DNA of 64,000 nt. Origin: Spirodela intermedia. Taxonomy: Eukaryota; Streptophyta; Magnoliopsida; Alismatales; Araceae. The translations under genes and the position numbers were made by a program. Shown piece after piece: positions 37,801-51,300 of this stretch. A model generated the notes under the pieces. The model searched no databases and was not told the origin of the DNA. It saw only the letters and a list, made by a program, of their open reading frames with translations. The stretch covers positions 980,501 to 1,044,500 of the forward strand of contig LR746270.1 in assembly GCA_902729315.2 (NCBI GenBank). The letters run 5' to 3'. Position 1 is the stretch's first letter; each line of letters starts with the position of its first letter.

Positions 37801-39857
37801 TCAACGTTCAGATAGAAGGACAAATATTTACAGGTGGGGCTCATCTTTATGTGTTATTTTATTGCTTAGTATCATATTATGACTACAAGGTTGTATTTGA
37901 ATCCCCTTTCTTTATAAATTTGAATATTATTTATTTGGTATCATCTTGCAATATTCCCACTGAGTGAATCGAAGATAAATACTCCCTTTCCATAATTTAT
38001 GGTTAGTGAAGAGTGAGAACCCTTTTGGTTGGTATCTTACCAACTTATTGCTTATGAAACATTCTAATCATTGACGATTCCTTAATCACATCTATACGTT
38101 TACTTTAAATCTTATAGGATTACACTCAATCTTACTCCAGTCAATTCTTTTACATTCTTAGATTAATTGATATAGGAGGTCTAGACTACTTGTCTAGGGT
38201 AGCTTAGGTGTTTTCATCAACCTGTCTTGTGTCAAAATCTCTAAGTACTCTTATAATGATTGATTTAGTGAAAAAAAGATAGTTTTTTTTCAATCCTTCC
38301 TTGAAATGAAACGAATGTAAATAATCGGATCAAATCCCTAAAAGTCCCTTTATATCTCCATCAATGTAAATGTCACCCACTCATACACTGATAAGAGAAT
38401 GAATCATCAAAGAATTTCAAGGAAGACATGTAAGATATATTTCTTTATTTCTCTCTCTCTTACAAATGGTTGAGAAATCCATAAGAGTTCATAAATATTG
38501 AAGGAAAAAAAACATCATTTTATGTATGCCTAGAATATAAATATTTTAATTTAAATTTCGAAGTTGAAAAAGGGTGTGATTTATCCAAAGAACCATACCA
38601 TTGTGTGTTTTTTTTATCAAAAATAACATTAATTCACATTTTTTTTGTCATGCATATCAACTCTCCATTTTTTTCATAAAAAATAAAATTATAGGTAGAA
38701 TAAAGGACAAACTATTTTTCATAAAACAATTCTGTATTTTTGCATAACATGTTGTAGATTTTAACCCTCATAATTCTAATGGAAAATCAAATAAATCATA
38801 TTTAAAACATTAAATATTATTATAGCTTGCTATAATAATTAAAAACAAAACGATTTCACATTTTTTTTTATACATTGTACACTAAGACCTTGAAAGTTCT
38901 ATCAACAAAAAAAGTAAATTTGATTTTAAAACCTTCAAGAGATAAAAAAAAGGATTGAGTAAATTTATACATCTTTTAGGGTACAATCCTTAATTTTCTA
39001 TTTAATAGATTATATAAACTGCATTTGAAAACCATCAAGATATAAATTATCAAAGTTTCTGATGTTTTATAAAAAAAATTAAGGGTTTTTATTTCAGGTT
39101 GTAGGATGAAAAAAAGTCTCAAATTTATGTCATAATTTTTTTAAAAATAAGGTAATTTTTTTTTGAAATAGAAATCAATCAGATTTTCAATTTTTCGTAG
39201 TAGAATAGAAAACTGAGTACTTTCTAGGAAACAATACCATTTCAAGTTTTTATGTCCAAGGTTGCAGATTTGACTTCTCACATTTCTAACACGGAATCAA
39301 GCAAATGAGATTTAAAAGCCTTTTAAAGATATAAAGCTATCAGATTTTAAATTTCATGGTAGAATAAAAGAGTGCATATATTTGTTGTTATTAAAAAAAT
39401 GATTTCATGATTTCGTTGTCACAAGCTCTAGGATAAGTTCAATCCAGAAATTAATAAAAAAATTCGTAACTATTCAAAATATACAACTTTTATTTTCTCA
39501 ATTTTTTGGTTAAATAAAAAAGTATGTTTTCGTTCTAAAAATTCCATTAATAGTTAATTTGGTGACAAGATATAAATTTAACGCTCAATTATCTATCAAT
39601 AGTAAATACATCAGATTTAAAAACTTGAAAGTATGACATTGTAATACATAAAGTTTTGTAATTGAATAATAGTATTTTTGAAGCATTACCAATTATAGTT
39701 TTTATTTCATAAGTTTCAGGTTTAAACTCTTAAATTTCCATCAACCAATATGATAAGTTAAATTGAAATAATTTACAATCACTTTCACGCAGGAAAAGTG
39801 ATGAAAAACAGAAGAAAATTCGGATAGCGAACAATCTACCAGCCTTGTTGACGATTT
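37801..39857. other. AT-rich gene-free region with degenerate repeats
   Basis: No gene seen. At about 38560-39780 similar phrases recur at irregular distances of roughly 200-500 bp: a (G)TTGTAGATTT / GGTTGCAGATTT / TTTCAGGTTTAAAC block followed by CTCA(T/C)A(A/T)TTCTAA-type words and A-rich stretches. This suggests an ancient tandem repeat. Confidence 0.5.
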
Positions 39858-39904
39858 TTGTATTCTTCTGCAGCCAATAAAACCTTTCAGCCAGCCAAAA
39901 AGAG

Positions 39905-39990
39905 GAAGAGAGAGAGAGGGGGAGAGAGAGAGAGAGAGAGAGAGGGGGAGAGAGAGAGAGAGAGAGAGGGGGAGAGAGAGAGAGAGGGGG

Positions 39991-40064
<74 letters not shown>

Positions 40065-40072
40065 AGAGAGGG
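39905..40072. repeat. Long (GA)n microsatellite with GGGG interruptions
   Basis: About 165 bp of AG repeats interrupted by five or six GGGG(G) blocks in the first half and almost pure in the second half. The repeated GAGAGAGGGG units suggest slippage of a short higher-order unit. Confidence 0.95.
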
Positions 40073-40847
40073 AACGGGACTTAGCAGAAGCAGTGCCTGC
40101 CAGCCTGTGAGACTAATGAGTTCCCTCTCTTGAAGTCGCGGGATTAGTAAAGTACTTGACCCCCTCAAACCCAAATCTAGAGACTGTTATCTCCAAAGAA
40201 CTAAATGGCCTGAGATGGCCCATGCTCGTATGGGTCAGCAATCGAAGACATGAATGATAAGTCCTAGGTTTCCTATCAATCAAAGACATGCCCTCATCTG
40301 CCTCTTTAATATGATCGTACCAGCGGTAATAAGCCAAAAAATTGGTCGTATAGAAGCAAAAGGTGCACTCTAAAGCGGACAGGTTCGCCATTAGACGCCA
40401 GCAGTTTCATTAGGGGAACTGGGCTCCGAACAAATGGCTTGCCATTGACGATACCTAACAACAGCATCTGCGGAAATTGTTTGCAAGGAAGATGGAGAAT
40501 GGGATAAAAGACCCACCAGGAGAAATGATCGCCCGGGAACCGTAAATCTCTGGCCCAGTTCCCCAGTGGCCATCTCGCTGCAGGAGATCAACTCCCGCGA
40601 TCGCAGAGAACGTCAGCTACGGAGAAATGATGCCGCGAGAGATCGCACAGAAGGAGGTACTATTTATGGAGATGAACATAGGCGGGGTGTTTATCGGGCC
40701 CGGGCCTTTGGAGATTATTCGGCCCGGAATGGACAAGGCCCGGATCGATCGGCTGAAAATTTCTGAGGTGTTCATGGTTTGAAGCTATCGGTCGTATCTT
40801 AGCTTCTTCGGACGGGTGCGGCGAACTGCAGGGAGCAGGGAAAGGGA
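40073..40847. other. Region upstream of the HAD gene, with unassigned minus-strand frames
   Basis: Minus-strand frames of 66 codons (40591-40391) and 92 codons (40391-40113) abut each other and have fairly normal composition, but I recognise no family. The plus side from about 40640 should hold the promoter and leader of the HAD gene. Confidence 0.4.
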
Positions 40848-43800
40848 ATGGCCGGCGATCTGTACGCGCTGGATTTTGATGGAGTGCTCTGCGACAGCTG
40901 TGGCGAGAGCTCCCTGTCAGCTCTCAAGGTAGGACTTACTGATCCCTCGCACCAAGTCCGAGGCCATTGATGCAGCTTGTCGCCATTTTTCGTAATTTCA
41001 AAGGTCGTGAATGGGTGATTTTAACGGTTTTTTTCCTCCTTTTTTTTTCTTGATAAATTCACAGGCGGCGAAAGTAAGGTGGCCTGATCTCTTCAGAGGA
41101 GTGGATGTGGGCGTGGAGGAGTGGATCGTCGACCAGATGCACATTGTAAGCTTCTTTCCCACTTTCCACTGCTTTCGCTATTACTGGCTGGACGCAGTAT
41201 CCGTGAAGAATCACTTTTTTCTTGTATAGCTGCTTCCTCTGCGGGTCCTATGTTCCAATCTGCTGTTTCTATTTCCCGTGCCACTTATTGATGATTCCAT
41301 CGTGCATGTTAATTTTCTGTAGCAATGACATATCTACCCCCGTGGATCTTAATTTGTCAATGATAATGACATAGAAGTCTCCATTATTATCTAAATGATT
41401 CGAACAGTTCATGCTTCACCAGTGAATGTATCACTGGTTCTTTCATGCAAGTTTATGCATACCACGCCGAAAAATTAATGAATACCTGAAATCAGATGGG
41501 AAAAATTCGGCAAAATTATCTGATTGAATGGCGTTGATCAGCTATCAAACAGCAACCCGTCACAGTGGTCATTGGCTGTGGCGCAGGACAACTAATATGA
41601 CATAATTCAGCCCTCAACTCATTTACAAACTTCAATCCGTTTCTTCTTTCTTGTCGAACTTTGGTCAATTTATTATTGATAAAATAAGAGACACGCGAGA
41701 AGCTCTTATATGCTTACAGTTCACCCAAGCTAATTAGCTTATGGGAACTGTTTTCCTAAATATATCGGTGGCATGCCCTAAAAATCTGTCATTAAATTGT
41801 AGACATGTTTATTATGTGGACATTTAAGATTTTTAGTTTCTCTAAGGATGTGCATTATGGTTTTTGAGGGAGATCTTTACATTACAGTGCTCTCTGGAGT
41901 TTTTTTTAGCAAGGTGGTTTGCAAAATGTTTTCACTTTTCCAGTTCTTATACCCAATTTTATATTACCACAAGTAATATCAAGATCTTTCTTCAATTAAA
42001 TCGTCGCATAGTCTACTTGCCTATGATATTTCTAAGTAAACTGTTTTGTGAATATATTTTTCTACGGCTAACATGTTTGTTACGACAGCTTCGTCCTGTA
42101 GTGGAAACAGGATATGAAAATTTGTTGCTTGTGAGGTTGCTCTTGGAGCTTCAGATATCCTCAATTCGGAAATCTTCGGTAAGTACTTAACAATTCCTCA
42201 CAGTGCAATCCTTGGTTCAATTTTTCCTGTTTAAACAACATTGGGGATCAATACCTCAGGACGGGACTAAGTTCCATTCAACTCGAATTTTGGATTTGGC
42301 GTAATTTAGGTTTCTCTTGCAACATTCTACCGTTGTCTTACCAAACAAGGTTTGTTGTCCAAGGTTTCAGATGGACTTACCATTGAAAGAATCTTGGAGA
42401 GTTGGTCAGCATTGAAACCTATCATTATGATGGAGTGGAATGAAGACAGGGATTCCTTGATAGATCTTTTTGGAAGGGTGAGGGACGAATGGATAGAAAA
42501 TGATTTATCAGGTTGGGTAGCAGCCAACAGGTGACTCAGTTATAAAACATTTTGACATGCTACATATAGTTATTTATGATTATCAAAAGGTGCAGTGATA
42601 TGATATATTGATTGACCGACTGTTGATGTACTTCTGCAGATTTTACCCTGGTGTTGCGGAGGCTTTGAAATTCTCTTGCTCTGAAATCTACATCGTCACT
42701 ACGAAGCAGGCAATGCTCCATTTGTTGCTGTTTTCCTCTGTTATCCTCATATTTCCGACGTCTATACCTTTCTGGTCTCTCTCTTTTTTTTATCTTGAAC
42801 TCGTATGCATTTGTTTATATACGACATTAATAGATATCTGTAATCGCCTTTGTCTCTCACCATCATTAATCGCTGGTCTCAGTACTTGTGAGAATTCTTG
42901 GAATCTTACATCGAGGTGACCAATCTGTGTGGGTGTTAACTGTACAACTATTTTTTTTTTCTGACTGAGCATGGTATACTGTTTAATTTTTCTGCATGTC
43001 TGATCTTTGTCTCTCACCATTATTAGTAGGCCTTGAAATCATCGATACAGTGATATATCACTAAATAATTTGTTTTCCCATTCTGATCAAGAACGAGTTA
43101 ATTCATTTTCCTGCATCTTTTTTTTCATAGAAACGTTTTGCGGACGTCTTATTACGAGAGTTGGCGGGAGTAACCATTCCATCTGACAAGATCTACGGCT
43201 TAGGGACTGGGTTAGTGTACACACTGGAAGCTTCACTTATTCCCCTTTTTCTCATTTACTCAAGTAGTTGCTTCTTGATGATGCACTTAGACCAAAGGTA
43301 GAGGTGCTGAAGCAACTTCAAAGGAGGCCGGACCTCCAGGGGCTGCGATTCCAGTAAGATGCTCGTCCTCGGCACACATAGTTCCCTAGATATCCAGTAG
43401 TATCTTTAATGTCTTCTACCCCTTCTATGGGATCACGAAAAATATCATAATTCCATATCATAATTAAGATTTGGATCACACTACGACATATCATAATGTG
43501 ACAGCTGAGTGCTTTATATTTAAACCCAATCCATTTCATAATTCCGTGTAGGGATCTTGGTCATATAATTTCGACTCATATAATAATATTTATTGGCCGA
43601 AACATATGATCCTTCCTATCATGCAGCTTCGTGGAAGATCGCCTGGCCACTCTGAAGAACGTCATCAGAGATCCCGAATTGGATGGGTGGAACCTGTACC
43701 TCGGTATTCCAGCTATACATCTTGCTTCTTTCCCTGTTCTTTATGGTCTTGCCGGAGAAGTTCTGTGCCGTGAGCCAGGTTTTCTAACTGGGACAGGAAG

Positions 43801-43897
43801 ATGGGGCTACAATACCGAGAAGGAGAGGCAGGAGGCCGAAGGAATCCCTCGGATTGGCCTCCTCGATCTCCCAGACTTCAGTGAGAAATTGAAGTAG
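40848..43897 (+). CDS. HAD-superfamily hydrolase-like protein, nine exons
   Basis: Exons 40848-40928, 41065-41145, 42089-42178, 42364-42530, 42640-42709, 43131-43210, 43291-43353, 43627-43703, 43797-43897 give 269 aa in frame. The N-terminus MAGDLYALDFDGVLCDS carries the HAD motif I DxDGV with the nucleophile Asp. A long helical cap follows, then YIVTTKQ (motif II), GPKVEVLKQLQ (motif III Lys) and FVEDRLATL (motif IV acid). The order matches an uncharacterised plant HAD family found in all green plants. Substrate unknown; a phosphatase role is inferred from the family only. The intron after exon 5 begins GC rather than GT (CAG|GCAATG). The last intron (43704-43796) is 93 nt and stop-free. N-terminus has no evident targeting peptide. 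Confidence 0.88.
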
Positions 43898-45331
43898 CTC
43901 CTGGTTCTTGGCCCTGTTCTTCAACCCCTCGCTTCTGGTGTTCATCCATTGAGGTGAGTGCCTTTTCACATTCCTTCTTCGGAAATCACCAAGTCTGTGT
44001 TAGCTTTGCCATCCTCATGAGGGCAACACACATAAGATCAATGAAGTCATGTCTCTTCAACGTCATACCAACGTTGTACCCATTGTGGAAATAATGAGAA
44101 ATCATCATTTATTGTTACTCTCTGTGGTGTGCGGACCGTAGTTGTACTGATCTGATCTTATCAGAGCTGAGCTGAGCTGAGCTGAGCTGAGCTGGCTGAG
44201 CTGAGCTGAGCTGGCTGAGCTGAGCTGGCTTACTAAATGTCCTTCTCAGTCTACTAAGACCCAGTGAGGTGAGTGACTCACGGCACCGAGGACCACAAGG
44301 ACCATGGGTCAGTCTTTTTCCTTCAACACCGGCATTATCCTCTGCTTTGCTTAATCACTTCTTATGGCATATGTCAATTTAATAATATATATCTGCGAAT
44401 TACGACCAATAATGCCTCTTCCAAGATGTTATTTTATTAAAAAATGCATTTTAATTTTGGGGGAAAAAGAAATATAAAAACCACGGTGTGGCTTATTTTC
44501 TGGGTTCAATTTTTTAAGCAAAAAAAAAAGGAGAAAAATGAGTCAAACTAGCTTAACTAAAATGTAAATTGATATTATCTCCTAGAATCGGTGAGTAGGA
44601 ATAAACCCGAAATTTTAATCAGCTAATTTTTAATGAGAAAATAAAGAAGTGGATCTACAGTTTTCATGTGGGATGTGGGTATTTGTATTATATATATATA
44701 TATGGGATTTATTAACAATAAAATGGGTATTAGAAAAATGGGTTTTCGTGTGGACCATGCTTGGAGTGGTTGACGGGGGGGGCCCATTAAGGAGGACAGG
44801 AGGGAAGGCCGCGGACGCAAACCCATTGGATTCATCGCATCAAAGGGACACGTTTGGAGTCCACGTGAAAAAAGACAAAGGAAGGAAAGAAAGGGCCAAG
44901 AGGCTAGGGTTTGACTGGGCAACCTGCATTCACGCAAAGAGAGATTTTTTTTTGCAATAAAATTTTCTGCCGGATTGTCCCAGTCCGGCGAGATCGCGGT
45001 GCCCCGGCGGGGGATTCCCTCCGATCTCGAAGCTCAGGAAGGGGAGGCCCCCAAAATCGGGCGCCGGCCGGCGGCGATTTCTTCGGGGGCAGGCGAAGGG
45101 GGGAAGGGGAAGCCGCATTTGCCAGGGGCGGGATTGGCGTGGCGGGGGGAAGGGGGAGGGGCCCCGTGGGAGTCCAGATCGAGTCAGCAAGGTCTCAGAT
45201 ATTCTGAAAAGGAATGGTGGAGTTGTGAGGGAGGGGGAAGCGTTCCCCCCTTTTTCTACCCTGGGTTTAGGTTTTGCTTGATAAATTTGTAATTTATCTT
45301 TCTCCTCCCGAGTTTGTCGGGAGTCCTTCGT
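43898..45331. other. Spacer between the HAD gene and BRM, including BRM leader
   Basis: It starts with the HAD 3' UTR, followed by a GAGCT repeat, an AT-rich stretch (44380-44710) and a GC-rich stretch (44750-45240) likely to contain the BRM promoter and 5' UTR. TATATATATATATAT at about 44690-44703 is the nearest TATA-like run. Confidence 0.6.
44165..44230. repeat. GAGCT pentanucleotide tandem repeat with GAGCTGGCT interruptions
   Basis: About twelve GAGCT/GCTGA units in 66 bp, interrupted three times by GGCT at shortening intervals. Each unit contains the AGCT palindrome, so single strands could fold on themselves. Confidence 0.95.
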
Positions 45332-48300
45332 ATGCAACCCGGTGGTGGGGTGGCCGGGCATGGCCGGAATATGGCTGCTCCGCCGCCGGGGCGTTCTTCT
45401 TCGTCCTCGTCGCCGTCGCCGTCGTCGTCTTCCTCCGCCGTATCAGCGCCGAACCACCTAGGGCTCGATTCTGTCCACCACCAGCAGCAGCAGCACCAGC
45501 AACGGCTGCAACACCAGCACCACCAACAACTGAGACTGCAGCAGCACCAGCAAAACCTGGCGTTTCGACAGGTATGCTGGATATGCCATTGGAAATCCGT
45601 TTTTCTTGTGTGAATTACGGGGAGAGTAGTCAGGATGAATTTACTACTCTGGGATTCTTTCCGTGTCACGTGGACGTAGCTCGCCGTGTTCTCTGTTAAC
45701 CTTATCCCCTCATTTCCATTCCTAGTATTCAGGAGTTCATTCCATTGGCCGAGTCAGCAGTCCCATTTCTGTTTCCTCTTCCTTCCCCCATCTTTTGCAT
45801 TACTTCATCAAACACGTTTCTGCATAAATTACTTTATAGTTTGCATTTAAGTTGCATTGAAGGCGTTTTATCTTGTGTTCTAAGTTTTTTTTTGTTCTCT
45901 AATTTTTTTTTAACTTTGGGATGAACTTGCTTTCTTGCTAGTTTGAAAGTGATAAGGGGGTATGGAATCATATTTTCTCTCTTTTTTTTGGAGTTGTAAC
46001 GGGGATGATGACTGTTGGGCTTATCTATTATATTCACTTTCATTTCTGTTCCTTGTCGTTGCGACAATGACAGCTCAGAAAGCCTGAAGGAGATGAAGGT
46101 CTTCCAGCTTATCAGTCTGCGGGAACACACGGAGTTATGGGGGGTAACAACTTCCCCAACCCGTCGGGTGGCATGGTTCCATCTCAGCGTCCAAGGGTCT
46201 CTGGTGACATGCCTCAACAGCACGCTGTAGCGCAGGCTCGGGAGGAAAGCCAGAACAGAGTGCAGGGTATGGAGAAGCATGCGCAGAACCCCCCTGACCA
46301 TCAGGGTTACGTTCAATATGTCCAGGCTGCCCAACAGAAGCCTCTCCATAATCTGCAAGCGCAGCAGCAGTCGAAAATAGGAATGTCTGTCCCAGCAGGG
46401 AGGGAACAGGAAATACGTTCATATCAGTTGAAGATGCAGGAGCTTCTGTCTCTACAGGCGGCCAACCTGGGGCATGCTATGACAAGAAAGCCAGCTGAGC
46501 ATTATGCACATGTTGAGACACAAGTGGAGCAGGGCCATGCAAGTACTGAGCAAAGGAGCGATCTGAAGTCACCCCAGTCTTCTATTGGACAGTTCAATAC
46601 AGCGAATATCAGTAGGCCCATGCAGCCACCAACGTCGCACTCAAACGTTCAGAATGCTAACAACCAGATTGCAATGACCCCTTTGCAAGCAATACAGGCT
46701 TGGGCGATGGAGCGAAATATTGATCTTTCTGTTCCGGCTAATGCCAATATGTTTGCACAACTTCTTCCTCTTTTTCAGTCTAAGATGGCTGCGGCACAGA
46801 AAACAAATGAAAGCAATAACCCTGCAAACCAATCACATGCATCTTCATCGAAGCAACAAGTAATGTCCTCTCCTGTTGGTAGTGAAAATTCTGCCCATGG
46901 CAATTCCTTGAATGATCATTCTGGGCAGGGGGGCCCATCAAAAGGTCTCCACTTGCCTCCTTCAGCATCAATCTCCAGTGCACGGAATGCTACTCTAATG
47001 AATGGTGGTAGCATCCAAATACAGCAGCAACTTTCTACCCCACCAAGGGATAAAGAAGCCGAAAAAACTGCTGCACTTCCAATAACTGTTGGGAATGCAA
47101 CGTCATCCATGCATCCCCCTCAGTCATCTGGGAGCATCAGCCAGAACATTGAAGGCTCAGGGGCTAAAAGTGCCTTTCTTGGGACTGAAACACGACAAAT
47201 GCAGTACTTAAGGCAGTTACAGCAGTTGAACCGTCCGGCTCAACCCACCACTTCTTCTGGTGAAGGCATGTCAGTCCAACATCCTTCTCATGGTTCTTCA
47301 GCTCAGGTGCCACAGCAACGTATTGGGTTTACAAAGCAGCAGCTCCATGTTCTCAAAGCCCAGATTCTCGCCTTCAGACGTCTGAAGGTAATCATGATGT
47401 CTTCTATATGTGTGGTCATTTCAAAGTAAATAATGGATTATATTGAGAGACCCTTAATTTTGTGTTTTTTGCTTTTTTTCAGCGTGGTGAGCGTAGTCTT
47501 CCACAGGAGGTTCTTCAAGCTATTGTACCTCCGCCGCTTGATAGGCAACCACAACCGTCTTTTCTATCACAGGGGGTGACAGAACGAACACCCAATAAAC
47601 TTATTGATGAGAAGATAAGGCATTTTGATACTAATGATAAGATTTCGCAGCCAGCTGCTTCAAGCAAGGGGATGATTCTTACAAAGGAAGAAGCTTCCTT
47701 TATGGACGAGAGAGGCTCTCAAGTGCAGAGCTTGGCAGGTTCCACACGGGAGCACACTAATCTGGAAGCTCTTGGGAAGACGGAGCAAAGTGCTATACCC
47801 ATGGTTAAGCCAGAGCACGATGTTGAGCGTATGGGGTCAAAGATCCCCGCTAATGGTGATATGAACATGGACAAGAGCAAGGCTATTTCACCGCAGAGTA
47901 TCACATTAGATGAAGAACAGCCGAAGAAAACTGGTCAGTCTAGCAATGCTCCAAAGGATTCTAACCCAACGAGAAGATACAATGGTCCACTTTTTGATTT
48001 TCCCTTTTTTACTAGAAAATTTGATTCATTTGCCTCATCTATCGCACTGAATAACACAAGCAATTTGACATTATCTTATGATGTAAAAGATTTGTTATAT
48101 GAAGAAGGAGTGGTGGTTCTTAGCAAGAAGAGAGCAGAAAATCTGAAAAAGATAGGTGGCTTGCTTTCACTTAACTTAGAAACTAAGAGAATTAGGCCTG
48201 ATCTTGTTCTCCGACTTCAAATTGAAGAGAGAAAGCTTCGTCTCATAAATCTTCAGGCCCGTCTTAGGGATGAGGTTGGTCAGCAGCAACAAGAGATAAT

Positions 48301-51300
48301 GGCAATGTCTGATAGGCCTTACCGAAAGTTTGTTCGGCAGTGTGAACGGCAGCGTGCAGAACTTCTGAGGCAGGTTCAGGTTTCACAGAAACTAATGAGA
48401 GAGAAGCAATTAAAGTCTATTTTCCAGTGGCGTAAAAAGCTTCTCGAGTCTCATTGGGCCATTCGTGATGCTCGGACTACCCGCAACAGGGGAGTTGCTA
48501 AATATCATGAAAGGATGCTAAGAGAATTTTCTAAGAAGAAAGATGATGATCGAAACAGAAGAATGGAGGCTTTGAAGAACAATGATGTTGATAGATATCG
48601 TGAGATGTTGCTTGAGCAGCAGACAAACGTTCCTGGTGATGCAGCACAAAGATATGCTGTTCTCTCATCATTTTTGTCCCAAACAGAAGAGTATCTACAC
48701 AAACTTGGAGGGAAAATAACTGCAGCGAAGAATCACCAAGAAGTGGAAGAGGCAGCAAATGCTGCTGCTACTGCTGCACGATCTCAAGTATGATATTTTG
48801 AAGCATTATATTTATGGATTCTATGATGACATGCGTTTTAATAGCTTTTAATTTTATTTTATTTTATTTTATGCTGTTAATAGGGACTATCAGAAGAGGA
48901 AGTCAGGGCTGCAGCAGCATGTGCCGGAGAGGAAGTGATGATCAGGAATAGGTTCTCCGAAATGAATGCACCAAGGGACAACTCTGTCAGCAAGTAATTT
49001 ATTGCGCCTTTTACTTTAATAGCATTTTCTGAGAACCAGTATTGGTCCAGTGTGCAATAGTCGTGTGAATTTTCTCTTTTTTTCAATATTCGTCACTTCA
49101 TACAACCGATTCCGAGGTTCCTTTCTGGTTTTATGTAAAAAAATTATTTTGGATTATTATAATTATTTTTACTTTTCTAACAATGCTAAAATGTTGTTTG
49201 TTAGGTATTACAATCTAGCTCATGCTGTGAACGAGAGAGTTATCAGGCAGCCCTCAATGTTACGTAAAGGAACCTTACGTGATTATCAGCTTGTATGTTA
49301 TTACTGCCTTACATGTTTCCATTTATCTAAACAATAGCTGATTAGTAATCACGTCCCCTTTTCATGTAAAAAAAAATACGTGCAAAGCCTCGTTTTGTTT
49401 TTCGCACTCTCTTTTCAGGTAGCTACCAATATTTTAAAAAATGTGTCAATCCATTTTTCGCATTTAGGTTACTTTATGGTAAATTTGCTTACTTTTCATC
49501 TGGAAACTGTGTAATGTTACATTACGATGTTTGATTTCCAGGTTGGGCTACAGTGGATGCTTTCTTTATACAATAATAAGTTGAATGGAATTCTGGCGGA
49601 TGAGATGGGACTAGGCAAAACAGTGCAGGTAGGTAGATTCAGCACTGCGTTTAATTTTTCAGTGTCCTTTATTTTTGTTGCATTTTTTTCAATGGCATAA
49701 ATCTATTGCGAGCACCTCTTTAGTCCCGTTTGGAGCAGTTAAGCAACTGGTTATGGAAAACATTATGAAGAAAAGTATTGTCTTGTAAGATCCGCGGATA
49801 TGTATTATGAAAGGCATTTCCCATTCATTCTGAATCAATTTTCAATCATGGATCATTTTATGCTCATTTTAAATCCTTTATTTATTGATAGTACAAGGAG
49901 ATTATGGCATATTGTCTGAATGCTGTATCTTAGGCTTTCGAAACTCTTTTGTCCTTCACACAAAATTCGTCATAGTATTATAGGATATGGTATGATCATT
50001 TTCTTGATTTTGGAGTTGCAAAAATGTCCAAAGAATCTAATGCCACTTGTGTAGAATAAATCTTCTTCAGCATTGTATCAGTGTAAGGAGAGTCATCTGG
50101 TTACTAGAATCAAGTTCCTTGATCATGCTCATTGCTAAAGAGTTGTGCAAATCCATTTTGGCCTCTTCTTGGATATCAGCATTGTATGAATAAATAATAA
50201 AACAAATAGAACCAATATGATAGTTCGGTAGTGTCTTAATGTTTTCTATGACCTTTATTATTATCTTCCTGAATCGCTCTAATTGAACTAGTTTTTTAAA
50301 TAATGTCCTTAGTTCGTTGAAAAATATACGATATCTCATTGCTTTTGGATTCAAATTCACTATGTTAGCTCTTTCTGCTATCATATTTTTGAATAATTAA
50401 TAATTTTGTTGTCTTCTGCCTTGTTCTTTCTGTTGGAATAGGTCATGGCTTTAATTGCTTATTTGATGGAGTTTAAAGGCAACAACGGACCGCATCTGAT
50501 AATAGTTCCTAATGCAGTGCTAGTGAATTGGAAGGTGAAGTTATTTTCTCCTGTGTTCTGTTACTTCTCTTTGAAAATTCATTTGCTGTGTGATTTTAGG
50601 CTGATTTATTTGCCATTTCACAGAGTGAGTTGTACAACTGGCTGCCTTCTGTATCATGCATCTTTTATGTTGGTGGGAAGGATGAACGGTCAAAGCTTTT
50701 CTCTCAGGTGAGCGACGCTCAGTTTATTATGAACATGTGACGATTTTTGAAAATAAGCTCATTTGATTGAACTGTTTAATCATCCCACTCTATGAGGTTT
50801 TTGGATGATTGGAGAGCGTGAACTATACTGAGAATTATATTTCTTATATAACAACAGAAAAACGGTGTTACTACTTCTATGCTATTTTCAGAATATGAAA
50901 ACACATATTCTGTTAATCCATGGTCATCATGTATTACTCCTAACTGGTTATTTAGCATGGGAAATGAAAAACAACTTTGTAGTCGAACAATGTAATGTAA
51001 CTTATTTTGTAGCAATGCTTTCACCTTTTCCACACTTGGTTTTCCAATTGTTAAAGACTAAGGTTTGTGTTGACGCAACTGGCAATGATAAAAAGAAATT
51101 TCAAAGAAAACAAAGTTACCACTTGAACTAGATGTATGAGGCAGTGGTGGAGCTGTGGACATTGTGCCATTGATTATGGGTACTTGGTGATGGCAAAACG
51201 TGCGACTCAGCCATTTGGGACGAGAAGAACTATCCATATGCTCAAAAAATTCTGCTTAGGAGAGTATGATTACGATTGGATTTGATGAGCTTTGTCTGGG

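Noticed and set aside
37921-37945. TTGGTATCA word resembling the start of a tRNA-Met primer-binding site
   Set aside because: Only eight to nine bases match and no LTR pair could be seen around it.
39858-40174. Open frames of 91-95 codons across the GA microsatellite on both strands
   Set aside because: They encode only Arg-Glu or Ser-Leu repeats produced by the dinucleotide run.
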